Notes: generated by a model from the letters alone, not told the origin. A stretch of 64,000 bases of DNA from Arcuatula senhousia (GCA_963971305.1 OZ020308.1:27371275-27435274), one strand, 5' to 3'. Shown: positions 34,020-46,011, numbered from the stretch's first letter. A program made the numbers and translations.

Positions 34020-35335
34020 CTGTCCAAGGAGGAAATAATTGACAATCAAAAATCTGTCATTTCCTCCTCCGGCCTTTCGGTTTGTGCCAATACTCCTGTA
34101 TTGGATTCCCAAATTACATAAAAATCCATACAAGCAGCGCTTCATTGTGGGGTCATCCAAATGTACCATTAAACCTCTTTCGGTTCTGTTTACTTCAATA
34201 CTGACGGCAATTAAATCTGGCCCAAGAAATATTTCGAGTGCTTTTATTCTAGAAATGGTGTCAATCAAATGTGGACCGTAAAGAATTCGAAAAAACTGAA
34301 GGAAATTCCTAACCCTAAGTCAGTTTCATCAGGGCCTTCTATAACTGTGTATTAGAAGGCCCTGGTTTCATCTTGTAACAGCATCAAAACTTTTGATTTT
34401 TCCACACTTTATACATCTATTTCATGCATATGAACAACTCAAATTATGATAAACACACCTGATTAAACGCAGTTTTTTTTCCAAAAGAATGGAAAACGCA
34501 GGTACATTATAGACAATATATTTTAGTGGAGCGGATAAACTTGATTTTTCACCAAAATATTTCACATCGCGATAAAAGCATGAATTAAATTTTGTACAAA
34601 CATGCTTCATTATATTATCGTTCAGAATTCATAGTTGGCCATCTTGATTTCGGCCATTTTTAAGATGGCCGCTGCGAAATTAGAATGGCGCCATTTCTTA
34701 ATAATCTTTTGTGCATAACTACTTTTTCTTTTTACATTTCTTGGTTTTTTTTAGACATTTGACACCTATATGAGGACACAAATAATAAATGTTAGGTTTA
34801 TTAATTTATTTGTTAGTGCGCATGCACAATAAGCTGTTTAAGGTATAAAAATCCCTATTTTTCAAGCAGTGAGTTGCCTAAAATACTAAAATATGAGCAA
34901 TCGATTTCGGACACTAAAGATGCTTTTACATCCTGTTCAAGGTTTCCTTGTCATTATGCTACCATCAGAGACAATATAATCATGTGCAATGCTAATTTAA
35001 GACCAAATAAAGGTTGATGTTCTTTTTACATTAGGTTTATATGGTAATGACCGACTACTTTGATCCCAGTTCACAAAAAAAAATATTAGAACTCGCAATA
35101 CAATAACAGCTTTTAATTCTAAACTCTTAAATTATTGGGGTATTCTGTAGATACATGGATTTACACCAATTTCAAAGGTTGTGTTTTGTTGATGAAGTTC
35201 AAAATATATGCCAAGCAAAATTTGTTCAGTTTGATGGACGTGTTTTTCGGCAAATAATAGGGATTCGAATGGACAACAGCGACATATTTGATTGTTTTTT
35301 CTTGATATCATATATAAATACAGCGACATTACAAT
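34020..35335 (+). pseudogene. Broken Penelope-like reverse transcriptase
   Basis: Several pieces of one RT can be read in different frames: LSKEEIIDNQKSVIS (34020), LLYWIPKLHKNPYKQRF (34098), then RNGVNQMWTVKNSKK, IKTFDFSTLYT (about 34385) and, after roughly 700 bp of unrelated DNA, GRVFRQIIGI (35240). The GIPMGTNCAP motif has decayed to GIRMDN. Order and spacing match the Naiad RT of this window, but it is a different, older element. It lies directly after the LINE tail. Confidence 0.7.
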
Positions 35336-38300
35336 AAGAAATATACGTTTTAAAGAGAAATTCAAAGACGACAATTTATAATAAACAAGAATACGTCCGA
35401 AAGACATAATTCCCCATCTCGCAACACTTATTTTGGACGGATGAACGGACGGACGAACGAACCCGAACACTATATATTGACATTTTTGGGCATATAATTA
35501 TAGTAATTCATTTTGCCCATTGGACTTTTCCAACTTTTTGATCAAAACTAGATGGGCATAGAAAGAGGTTAACGTTACGGGGCTTAATCTTTAAAATGTG
35601 CAAATGGGAAGCATGGTGCCACTTGTGTCTTTTGAACTAAATTATGCCTCTTACATGCATATGAATTTTATGTGATGCAAGTTTGAACTTTAATATCAAA
35701 GTAGTTTTTAAAACTGTATATTTACATTTATACGAATTCGGCTCGAAACAAGAAAATGCTCGGGAGACCCTCGCGTTTTCCTGTTTCTAAGCCTCATCCG
35801 TATATTTTTTTTTATTTCGAGTCAATGTACTAGTATTGTATATGTAGTATAATGACTATATCTACTGTGCATGTGTTTATTTTACTGTAGCTTAATTACA
35901 TTCATGTTTTGCCTGTTTACTAGAAGTTTATTCACTTTTGTCTGGGATTTTTACGTTAAGTTTATTGTCTATTGGACATTAATCTAAATTCTTTTCTTTT
36001 TCACTTATTCTATCTTTGTTTTATTTGCTTAAATACATACAGGTAAATGTCGCTATTTTGACTATTTGCTAATTGTCGCTGTTACTATATATTGGTCACG
36101 ATTATAAAAAAAAAGCTAAAATGTCGCTGGTCTGAAAATGGCCGGGTCATTTGTCATTACCCCACTTCCCGATCATGAACGTTATACCTTACTCACTGTT
36201 TGTCCGTTCGTCCGTCCATACGAACTTTTTTTGTCACACGGAGTGTAACCCCGAAACTGCTAACTGATTTTGAAGAAACTTCAATCTTAGGCTTTTGAGA
36301 TATTACCAGTCAAAATTTGGATACATTGTACAGTGAAAAGTATGGGAAAATATCCCACCATAATGTTTTTCCTATATAACCAGCCAAAATATATCTATGC
36401 GCCAACTATATTTTAAAATGTAAAAACTGCAATGGGTTTATTTTTATGGTAAAATGAATGCATCTATACCCCAAAATCTAAAAGTGGAAATCATCAATGA
36501 GCCACTCCCTGCCTGAAGCTTATGTGGAAAAGTACTTAAATAGTCCACGGACGGTCGACAGACGCCAAGTTATGGCAAATTAAATCATAAATAGGACCCA
36601 AAGGCATGCAGTATCGAGGATTTGAAAAAAAAGCTAAGGTTTTCCTTTGTCGTCTGTCTGTCAAAACTGTTGCGACGTTGTAGAATACAATTCCGGATAT
36701 TATAATCCCAAATACGACATGTTTACATACACGCACGACAGAAATTAACATATACAGGTTTAAAATATAAATTAAATTTAATTAAAAAATTGACATAATT
36801 AATTAAGTTAGTTACATGTAGCATAGCTCTAGTTCCATGGGTTCGTATAGCCATAGACCTGTATATTAAATTTTTATATACAGTCTATGGTATATGCAAT
36901 TTCCATCGCAAAGATTTGGTCATTGAATCTGTGATTGATTATAACTTGGATATGTATCAAGTTTTTCGGCTATGACTTAATTGCATAGATTCGATTTCCA
37001 ATTTAAATCCCGGTCACAAGATGCTAAATCAACCCCCTCGGGTCCACAATGTACATGTAATACACTTCTCGGTGGCTGATTACGTAATCACATAAAAATC
37101 GTGAAATAGTCAAATTGCATCTAAAAAAGTGCGTTTTTAGCATTACCCTGTATATTCTAATAATTTCATGGATTTACCTATACATATTTTTATTTCTGCA
37201 CATATTTCCATTGACCTGTAATGTATATTAGATAGAATGGCAACTTGTTAATTCTTCAGTTTAAGTGTTTATGAGAAAAATGTCACAAAGTTTGGATTAT
37301 TTTTCACACAGTGACACTACTTTTTGTCGTTCTTTGAAATTAATCAAAATAAATTGTATTAAATTGTATTAAACAAACAACAAATATTAAGGGGTTTCAT
37401 TCAATTTGGTATAAAAAGACATAGGTCCCTGTATTGATTTAACAGGTCTATGATAGAGATAATTTTTGTGAAAAATTAGTTAAAACCCATAACATCTACA
37501 ATGATCAAGAATGGACGTAAAAAGATTCATGCAAAGATCTGTTGTGTTTGTAAAGATATTACTTTGAATACGAAAATTTATTTATAAACTCGCTTGAAAT
37601 ATTGTGAGATTTTACCAATTTGCAAATCCATTCTAATATGACGGTCTAGAGGTCTAATTAAGATATTTAAAATTTTCTGGAATCACGATTTTGTGGAATT
37701 CTCATGTATGATGAAGCATTTCTTTTATTTCATTTTTTTTTACTGTCATTTTCCGTTATAAATCGTGTTATAAAAAATAATTATCTAAAAACTCTTTTGA
37801 TCTTATCAACCAACCATTAATGAACAATAATAATTCACATTTAAATAGATAAATTATCTAGGCTGGTACCCCGCTGTTATCTGAAGATATCTGAACAGTA
37901 GGGAGCCGGTTGCCAGCTTATAAATTATCGTAACGACAAAAATATAGGGTGGTGCCATATTTATTTATTTTTTTTTTTGGCGTTTGTTATAAAGCTCGGA
38001 AGTATATTAAGCTAACATCTTCAATCATTCCTTAAAAGTTAGAAAATGTGAAAAATAAATACTAGTTTTATCTGAGAAAATTAAACTAAACGTGTTTTCA
38101 TTTTCTCAGGTTTTATTTAATTGTCTCAAGTACTGTCAAACTAATCCTGTATTCATTATTGTTTATTGTTTGTTTATTGTAGATGCTATTTGAATTTTCA
38201 TTCATGACTTGACAGGGCTCAGCGGGATTGGCGGCATATAAAAAAAAGATTAAGCTATCTTCACAAAACTTTTGCAATATTTTAATTTAATTTAACTAAT

Positions 38301-38868
38301 TTGTATAATTTATAATGAGCTAGAACAAAAGAATCATGTCTTTAGCATTTTTAGTGCATATTTGTTTTTTTTTAGAATATCAAGGTGTCAAGACATCCCC
38401 GACCAATTCACCATGAATATAGAACTTATATTTATTACCTAGCAACACAGAGAATTCGATTTTACCATTCTGGAAGATAATAAATCCTTTATTGAACAAA
38501 TTCATACAAGGTTCTGTGAATCAAAAAGACAGCGGCCTACAATATTTCTACCCATTAGTTTTTTTTTATTAAAACACAAAGTCTTATATTTTGTTGGATG
38601 ATGATTTGATACACACAGATAGATACTTCTAAAAAATATCAAAATGAAAGAGAGTTTACTTTAATGAAATTCTCCAAGATTTGTATGTTCAACGTTATAT
38701 TGATAATCTAAATAATTAAACAGAAGACTCCAAACTGTATCCATATAGCCACCTAAAGACAGATTTAAAAAGAAAATGTGCCAAACAGACACCGTGCCCC
38801 GCCTTTATTTTTTATCAAAAATTAACCTATACCTGAGAGTAAATCCGATTTTTTAGGACAAAATAACT
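35336..38868. other. Gene-poor, repeat-derived stretch
   Basis: 36170-36500 is a dispersed repeat fragment (TGTTTGTCCGTTCGTCCGTCC and a following conserved tail) related to 10140-10260. 36850-36890 holds a palindrome around ATATTAAATTTTTATAT. No gene is supported in the remainder. Confidence 0.35.
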
Positions 38869-39120
38869 GGAAATGGACTTTAACAATTTTTCTGTAAGTG
38901 ATAATCCATGTGGAAAATATAGGTCATAGGCAGCATCCGAAGCATCCTCTTTGCTTAGCATATCACCATGTGTACATACCATAACAATATGGTTATTGTG
39001 GCACTTATCAAAAGCGGGAATGAACTTTAACCATTCTTTAGTTAGTGGTCATCCATGTGGAAAATATAGGTCACAGCGAGCATCCGGAGTATCCTTTGTG
39101 GTAAGCAAATCGATTAAGGT
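38869..39120. repeat. Diverged direct duplication, ~150-bp period
   Basis: Two copies (about 38869-38975 and 39015-39120) share CATCCATGTGGAAAATATAGG-type blocks with roughly 75-80% identity. The matching blocks are ATCCATGTGGAAAATATAGG, GCATCCG and ATCCT. Confidence 0.65.
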
Positions 39121-39393
39121 ATTTTTACTAAACTCCGTAAAAGATTTCTCTTATAATCAACTGCAATAATTTTATACTTATCAAAGCAAATCGAATGAAA
39201 TAACTTTTCTTAAAAATCATTAAGACTGCGCTCGTTCGAAATATAAATTGTACGTTCGTCAAATTATTGAATTGTCAAAATCATGGATCTTAAACATTTC
39301 CCTATTGACACCAAGGCAATTGCAAATAAATTGTTAATGCGGAGATCCACTACGGCTTTCCATACGACATAAAACTAGGGTTATGAAAAAATC

Positions 39394-39937
39394 TTAAGGT
39401 TCATGGTTACACTTCGAATAAAATGGTAGATATTTGACCTATTTTTCTAGTCTACGTACGACTTAAACAACACATAGAAATAAAAAATAAAGTGTAGCAG
39501 CGTCTAGATATAAAAATTGCCGATCATTTTCCCTTCTTTTTCACAAGATAAATCTTGTTGTTTTCTCCATTCATTTTCTTTCCGTTCAAATTGTACCTTA
39601 AATAAAGCATGAATTACCCCTTGATAACCTTCTATAAATCCAAGTGTTAGTAGATTTAATAACACCAATAATAGAACTACCTTGCACGTGGAGGCCATTT
39701 GACAGGGCAAGGTTGATATTTGGCTATATTTGGGTGAACAGAAAAGCGCAAAGAAAATGCTCCGGCAAAACGGATCAAGTTTACACCTACAAAATACTAA
39801 AACTTAATGCAAAAATTATTTATCTAGACGCTGCCACGCCTTATTAAGCGATTGAATGTGTAGCTTAGGTTCCACATAGACTGAAAACAGACGTAAAATA
39901 TCAGTCATTTTTTCCAAAGTGTAAAGATGAACCTTAA
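39394..39937. mobile_element. TTAA-flanked non-autonomous element (piggyBac-like) nested in family A
   Basis: The insertion is bounded by TTAA on each side (39394-39397, 39934-39937) and has terminal inverted repeats (TTAAGGTTCAT...ATGAACCTTAA). These extend through TTACACTT with two mismatches. The uninterrupted relative at 45632-46011 has the single-TTAA empty site (ATCCTTAACATG). TTAA target duplication is the hallmark of piggyBac transposons. A second inverted pair (GCAGCGTCTAGATA at 39497-39510 and its complement at 39821-39834) delimits an inner 310-bp module. Confidence 0.85.
39504..39710 (-). CDS. Small frame with signal-peptide-like start inside the nested element
   Basis: A 68-codon frame with two possible Met starts. 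From the second Met it reads MASTCKVVLLLVLLNLLTLG, a good signal peptide or membrane anchor, followed by a charged region rich in Glu and Lys ending NFYI. It occupies most of the inner module bounded by the 14-bp inverted repeats. Either it is a captured host exon or a chance frame. No homologue is recognised. Confidence 0.3.
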   Translation of the reverse strand: MPCQMASTCKVVLLLVLLNLLTLGFIEGYQGVIHALFKVQFERKENEWRKQQDLSCEKEGKMIGNFYI

Positions 39938-40022
39938 CATGTTAAAAAATCTTTAGACTCTATTCGCCTATATGAAGTGTTAGTAAAAATTAACTGACTC
40001 GATACGAGTGTTCCTTGGAATG

Positions 40023-40845
40023 ATAACCTATTTCCTCTGGATAAAATGAAATTTCTAAAAATGAGTTAATGGCTGAACTGTGTGACTAAATGCATGAAGT
40101 CATAAGAATTGAGAAACAGGTCAATGTCAACTTATGCTTAATTTCACTACTTTTTCCTACTAGCTATTAAATCATCTGTTTAAATTTCAAAATTGTCAAA
40201 ACACAGTATGTAAACCTGTGCGCCTGAAATGTCTTATTTATGTAAAATATGTACGCTTATTAACGTTTTAAGGACTAAACGTCTATTTTGATGGGCCTTT
40301 CTGGTAGGTTTTTTCATTTACCATTAAAATTACATTACATGTTCTCTTCAAATAGTATCAAAGGTACAATACGGGTTTAAGCACAATAACAGATCTTCAA
40401 ATAAATGAAATTGTGTTTAAAAAACGAGTAATATCCTTATAAAGTGGTACTATTGAATGTATAGTAACCAAAATACGCACAATTGTATGGTGCAACTGCA
40501 TCTTTTACACTAATATTCAAACACAACACGTATATGGTCAGTTGAAACGTATTGAGAACGCAGAATGGACTTATAGTTGCCCTTAAATAGAAATAATATC
40601 ACTTTGGTGATTTTGTTGACTGTATTCTTCAAACAGTGTCACTGTTACTCTTATTGATGTGCCAAAAAAACATAAAACTGTATCCTTGATGACGTTAATT
40701 TTATTAGAAATCTTACGTTTTTTTTTATTTAATTATAAAGTTTTATAAAATTTATAAGTGTTTTTATCTAAATAAAATGTATTTTTAGTGATATGGACCA
40801 ATCCAGCAATTACAGCTGCTATTACTGTCCAGAAACCTTCACAAC
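40023..40845. other. Intergenic stretch
   Basis: AT-rich DNA without recognised gene or repeat. Confidence 0.4.
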
Positions 40846-40846
40846 C

Positions 40847-40949
40847 TTTAAAGCGAACTCCGCGCAGTGATCGGCTCCATCCAGAACTACTTTCTGTCTT
40901 ACATTAGTGGACGGAACGGGAACGGGCACTGCGCGGAGTTTGCCTTTAA
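40847..40949. repeat. 20-bp inverted repeat around a 55-bp spacer
   Basis: AACTCCGCGCAGTG (left arm) and CACTGCGCGGAGTT (right arm), each with outer TTTAAAG, form an inverted repeat with one or two mismatches. It is strikingly GC-rich for this region. Confidence 0.75.
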
Positions 40950-41464
40950 AGATGTATCCGAACATTTGATTAACAAAAACCCCCAGGAAGTTTTTAAATT
41001 TAGACAAATAAAATTATGTGACAAAAGTGGAGCAATTGGATACACGACTTTAAATTATAATTTTAGACCTATAGATGTAATCTTAGCTGGAAAGCACATA
41101 GTATGTGATGACCCTCAAAAACTGAGTTATTAAAGACTCAAAAACCATACAGACACCGAGCCCCAAGGTCATTAAAAGGTCAAAACCAACTTTAAGTGTT
41201 TACTCCTCCGCACATGAGATAAGCTCAGACAAAGATGAGCTTGCCGCAGAAATGCTTGATTTATCTATACAGGGCTTAGAACCAATCGCTAAAGATCAAG
41301 CAACTCAAGTGGGCGATGACCTATCTGAATTACTTTCTATTCTCCTCGGGTGTATATTGCAGTATTTCAGACTTTATGATATTAGTACGATTATATTTAC
41401 GACAATTGAGCCACCTCTGACACAGTTTTTCACGTTAAAAAGAGTACAAAGACTACGAAATTAA
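40867..41464 (+). CDS. Unidentified coding-like segment in two overlapping-end frames
   Basis: Frame one (40867-41133) reads from the inverted repeat through VSEHLINKNPQEVFKF and GYTTLNYNFRPIDVILAGKH to a TAA. A second frame shifted by +1 opens immediately there (about 41127) and runs to 41464 through PSPKVIKRSKPTLSVYSS and DELAAEMLDLSIQGLEPIAK. Composition is protein-like across the junction (acidic/Ser-rich after a folded-looking part), as if one gene had suffered a single frameshift. No family is recognised; a decayed transposon gene is as likely as a host gene. Confidence 0.35.
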
Positions 41465-42130
41465 GATGCACAGTACACAATACAATGCACATTAAAAAGT
41501 CTACAATGCTGTTTTTCTTTAATCCAAAATTTCACAATAATGAAACAACTTGATTCGTCCAAAATTTATATCAATGTATTTCGGGATAATTCAAACTATC
41601 GGGAAAAGTTTGGCCGTACAATATTGAAGTTTTCTCTTAAAAAAGTTGTTTTTACAAATTGGATACACTAAGTCTCACTCAAAACTAGATTATTTTGACT
41701 TATATGGATTATTTCACACAAAAAACATGAATTGGCTACTTTTTAAATCACTCACGAAAAGAATCCTACAATAAGCAAATATGATAAATGATGTTTTGAA
41801 GAAAAGAATTAAAAAAAAACCTTCCTGACATACTGTCTCTTCGGCAATTTTTCCCACGAAAACGTTAATAAGCGTACATATTTTACATAAATAGCACATT
41901 TCAGGCGCACAGGTTTACATACTGTGCAAAAGCCCTTCCTTACCCTCTTAAGTCATAATTTGGATTCCCAGTTCAGCATAATTTGGTTTATTGTTCCATT
42001 TTTTCATATTTTCTACTCGGATGTAGGAAATAGATGGGTCAGAGAGGCCACTGGCCCAGGTGAAGACCTCGAGACCAGGTAAACCAGGTAAATATATTCA
42101 TAAAGTGACTGGCTTTTTGAAATATTTTGG
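41465..42130. other. Intergenic stretch
   Basis: No gene was seen. The right end (about 41950-42200) is shared, diverged, with 47400-47600 (TTTGGTTTATTGTTC, then TAGAGCGC and GCGTA-containing blocks), so it is part of a dispersed element. Confidence 0.4.
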
Positions 42131-42133
42131 GTA

Positions 42134-42180
42134 GAGCGCTTCTGGTGAGTTTAAAATAGACGAAACGCGTAAAATACGTA
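42134..42180 (+). ncRNA. Decayed hammerhead-ribozyme-like motif
   Basis: GCGCTT-CTGGTGA-GTTT...AGAC-GAAA-CGCGT keeps the layout of the intact motif at 47530-47573. The essential CTGATGA is CTGGTGA, and the cleavage-site GTC is lost, so it should be inactive. Confidence 0.4.
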
Positions 42181-42282
42181 GCAAAACTTTGTTGTAATAT
42201 TAATTTTAATATAATGATGTGTTACTGTCATTATCAGATTCATAAATAAGTTCAACCTCAAAATTATAAAATGAAATTCTAT

Positions 42283-45040
42283 GGTTTTGTCCGCTGTATC
42301 CCCTCAAATGAGTTGCTTCCGGAAAAAATACTGGCTTGTGCATGTCCGTTGTGTCTCTTTGTAGCCGTAGATTTAAATGAAATAACGTTGTGTCCGCTGT
42401 GTTCCCTCAAATACTATAGTAGGTTGCTTCCAGAAAATTATGGGGCCTGTGTCCGCTGTGTCCCCTTGTAGCCGTAGATTTAAATGAAATAACGTTGTGT
42501 CCGCTGTGTTCCCTCAAATACTATAGTAGGTTGCTTCCAGAAAATTATCGGGGTGTGTCCGATGTGTCCCCTTGTAGCCGTAGATTTAAATGAAATAACG
42601 TTGTGTCCGCTGTGTTCCCTCAAATACTATAGTAGGTTGCTTCCAGAAAATTATCGGGCTTGTGTCCGCTGTTTCCCCTTGTAGCCGTAGATGTTATGAA
42701 ATAACGTTGTGTCCGCTGTGTCCCCTGAAATGGGTCGCTAGCTTCCAGAATTTTTTTCCGGGCTTGTGTCCGCTGTGTCCCCTTGTAGCCGTAGATGTAT
42801 AATGAATTAACGTTGTGTCCGCTGTGTCCCCTGAAACGAGTCAATCTAGAAAATTTTTCAAGCCTGTGTCCCCTTGTAGCCGTAGATGTATAATGAATTA
42901 ACGTTGTGTCCGCTGTGTCCCCTGAAACGGGTCGCTTCCAGAAAATTTTTCGGGCTTGTGTCCGCTGTGTCCCCTTGTAGCCATAGATGTATAATGAATT
43001 AACGTTGTGTCCGCTGTGTCCCCTGAAACGAGTCAATCTAGAAAATTTTTCGGGCCTGTGTCCGCTGTGTCCCCTTGTAGCCGTAGATGTATAATGAATT
43101 AACGTTGTGTCCGCTGTGTCCCCTGAAACGGGTCGCTTCCAGAAAATTTTTCGGGCTTGTGTCCGCTGTGTCCCCTTGTAGCCGTAGATGTATAATGAAT
43201 TAACGTTGTGTCCGCTGTGTCCCCTGAAACGAGTCAATCTAGAAAAATTTTCGGGCCTGTGTCCGCTGTGTCCCCTTGTAGCCGTAGATGTATAATGAAT
43301 TAACGTTGTGTCCGCTGTGTCCCCTGAAACGAGTCAATCTAGAAAATTTTTCGGGCCTGTGTCCGCTGTGTCCCCTTGTAGCCGTAGATGTATAATGAAT
43401 TAACGTTGTGTCCGCTGTGTCCCCTGAAACGGGTCGCTTCCAGAAAATTTTTCGGGGTTGTGTCCGCTGTGTCCCCTTGTAGCCGTAGATGTATAATGAA
43501 TTAACGTTGTGTCCGCTGTGTCCCCTGAAACGAGTCAATCTAGAAAATTTTTCGGGCCTGTGTCCGCTGTGTCCCCTTGTAGCCGTAGATGTATAATGAA
43601 TTAACGTTGTGTCCGCTGTGTCCCCTGAAACGGGTCGCTTCCAGAAAATTTTTCGGGCTTGTGTCCGCTGTGTCCCCTTGTAGCCATAGATGTATAATGA
43701 ATTAACGTTGTGTCCGCTGTGTCCCCTGAAAAGAGTCAATCTAGAAAATTTTTCGGGCCTGTGTCCGCTGTGTCCCCTTGTAGCCGTAGATGTACATAAT
43801 GAATTAACGTTGTGTCCGCTGTGTCCCCTGAAACGAGTCAATCTAGAAAATTTTTCGGGCTTGTGTCCGCTGTGTCCCCTTGTAGCCGTAGATGTATAAT
43901 GAATTAACGTTGTGTCCGCTGTGTCCCCTGAAACGAGTCATTCTAGAAACATTTTCGGGCCTGTGTCCGCTGTGTCCCCTTGTAGCCGTAGATGTATAAT
44001 GAATTAACGTTGTGTCCGCTGTGTCCCCTGAAACGAGTCAATCTAGAAATTTTTTCGGGCCTGTGTCCGCTGTGTCCCCTTGTAGCCGTAGATGTATAAT
44101 GAATTAACGTTGTGTCCGCTGTGTCCCCTGAAACGGGTCGCTTCCAGAAAATTTTTCGGGCTTGTGTCCGCTGTGTTCCCTTGTAGCCGTAGATGTATAA
44201 TAATTAACGTTGTGTCCGCTGTGTCCTCTGAAACGAGTCAATCTAGAAAATTTTTCGGGCCTGTGTCCGCTGTGTCCCCTTGTTGCCGTAGATGTATAAT
44301 GAATTAACGTTGTGTCCGCTGTGTCCCCTGAAACGAGTCAATCTAGAAAATTTTTCGGGCTTGTGTCCGCTGTGTCCCCTTGTAGCCGTAGATGTATAAT
44401 GAATTAACGTTGTGTCCGCTGTGTCCCCTGAAACGAGTCATTCTAGAAAAAATTTCGGGCCTGTGTCCGCTGTGTCCCCTTGTAGCCGTAGATGTATAAT
44501 GAATTAACGTAGTGTCCGCTGTGTCCCCTGAAACGGGTCGCTTCCAGAAAATTTTTCGGGGTTGTGTCCGCTGTGTCCCCTTGTAGCCGTAGATGTATAA
44601 TGAATTAACGTTGTGTCTGCTGTGTCCCCTGAAACGAGTCAATCTAGAAATATTTTCGGGCCTGTGTCCGCTGTGTCCCCTTGTAGCCGTAGATGTATAA
44701 TGAATTAACGTTGTGTCCGCTGTGTCCCCTGAAACGGGTCGCTTCCAGAAAATTTTTCGGGCTTGTGTCCGCTGTGTCCCCTTGTAGCCGTAGATGTATA
44801 ATGAATTAACGTTGTGTCCGCTGTGTCCCCTGAAACGAGTCAATCTAGAAAATTTTTCGGGCCTGTGTCCGCTGTGTCCCCTTGTAGCCGTAGATGTTTA
44901 ATGAATTAACGTTGTGTCCGCTGTGTCCCCTGAAACGGGTCGCTTCCAGAAAATTTTTCGGGCTTGTGTCCGCTGTGTCCCCTTGTAGCCGTAGATGAAT
45001 AGTGAAATAACGTTGTGTCCGCTGTGTCCCCTTAGAAGCC
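42283..45040. repeat. 2.7-kb satellite of ~100-bp units with an A/B higher-order pattern
   Basis: There are about 26-27 tandem units, each containing two copies of GTGTCCGCTGTGTCCCC and a spacer TTGTAGCCGTAGATGTATAA. Two variants occur: A with GGGTCGCTTCCAG and B with GAGTCAATCTAG. They often alternate, giving a ~201-bp dimer. The first units (42283-42660) are a diverged, longer type. Frames of 200 codons on the minus strand are by-products of stop-free repeat units and are not called as genes. Confidence 0.95.
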
Positions 45041-45130
45041 GTAGTTTATGAGGCAATATGCCTTGTGGTTTACATGTAAAGCGTTGTATCCGATATGTTT
45101 GATATTTCTAGTATCCATGTATCTATGTTT

Positions 45131-45200
45131 TGGTTATATTTGTGTCCGTGTGTCCGGGGACACAAAATGCATGCCATATAAATTTTGCACCGAAATTAGG
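45131..45200 (-). repeat. Dispersed block beside the satellite
   Basis: It is the reverse complement of 31281-31345 and contains TGTGTCCGTGTGTCCGGGGA, similar to the satellite submotif. Confidence 0.7.
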
Positions 45201-45631
45201 ACATATCTAATATATTTTATGAAACCTATATATGTGTTATAGGCCAAATTGGAATCCAAGGCGATCAGGGATCTTCCTAGGACAAATTGGAATTTTAATT
45301 TCTCCTCAGAAAAATTGGAATTATGATTTGCCATGGATTTAAAGGGACGATTGTCTACAATTTTTTTATTAACAAAAAAAAAGGCCAACAGACAACTTCT
45401 TTTCTCTTATTGTAAACATATGAACAACAATAATACGGATATATGGTACCAAATTGATCTAAAAATCGAAAAACAATAATCACTAAATAATATTTGTAAA
45501 TTAGCTTTAAAGTTTAAAGCAAATTTGGTAACAAAAATTGATATTCAAATTTTTCTTTTATTACATTTTGGTCTAAATGACATTAAAAAGTTGGGGACGA
45601 AAAAAAAAAAATACGATTTTGGTGGACAATA

Positions 45632-46011
45632 TCACTCCTAGCGCGAATCGATCCAGGCAATTTCTACTAAACTCCGCAAAAGATTTCTCTTATAATCAAC
45701 TGCATTAACTTTATACTTATCAAAACAAATCGAATGAAAAAAACTTTTCTTAAAAGTCATTAAGGCAGCGCTCGTTCGAAATATAAATTGTACGTTCGTC
45801 AAATTATTGAATTGTGAAAGTCATGGAACTTAAACATTTCCCCATTGGTAAATAAATTGTTAATGCGGAGATCCACTATGGCTTTCCATACGACATAAAA
45901 TTAGGGTTATGAAAAATCCTTAACATGTTAGTAAAAATCTTTAGACTCTATTCGCCTATATAAAGTGTTAGTAAAAATTACCTGGCTCGATTCGCGTGTT
46001 CCTTGGAGTGA
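45632..46011 (+). mobile_element. Family A TIR element, uninterrupted copy
   Basis: It begins TCACTCCTAGCGCGAATCGA and ends GATTCGCGTGTTCCTTGGAG-TGA, giving imperfect TIRs of about 35 bp. It is 380 bp long and non-coding. The flanks are ATA-rich, so the exact duplication is unclear. It serves as the empty-site reference for the nested insertion at 39394-39937. Confidence 0.75.

Larger units (their letters stand above)
39117..40022 (+). mobile_element. Family A TIR element, interrupted by a nested insertion
   Basis: It is collinear with 45632-46011 on both sides of the 540-bp insertion at 39394-39937. It ends with GTGTTCCTTGGAATGA, the diverged family terminus. It has no coding capacity of its own. 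Confidence 0.75.

Noticed and set aside
42620..44843. Minus-strand frames of 166-205 codons with repeated RGHSGHRPEKFSRLTRFRG-like protein
   Set aside because: They lie wholly in the 100-bp satellite. Equivalent frames run on in other registers and the plus strand, so openness follows from the repeat, not from coding.
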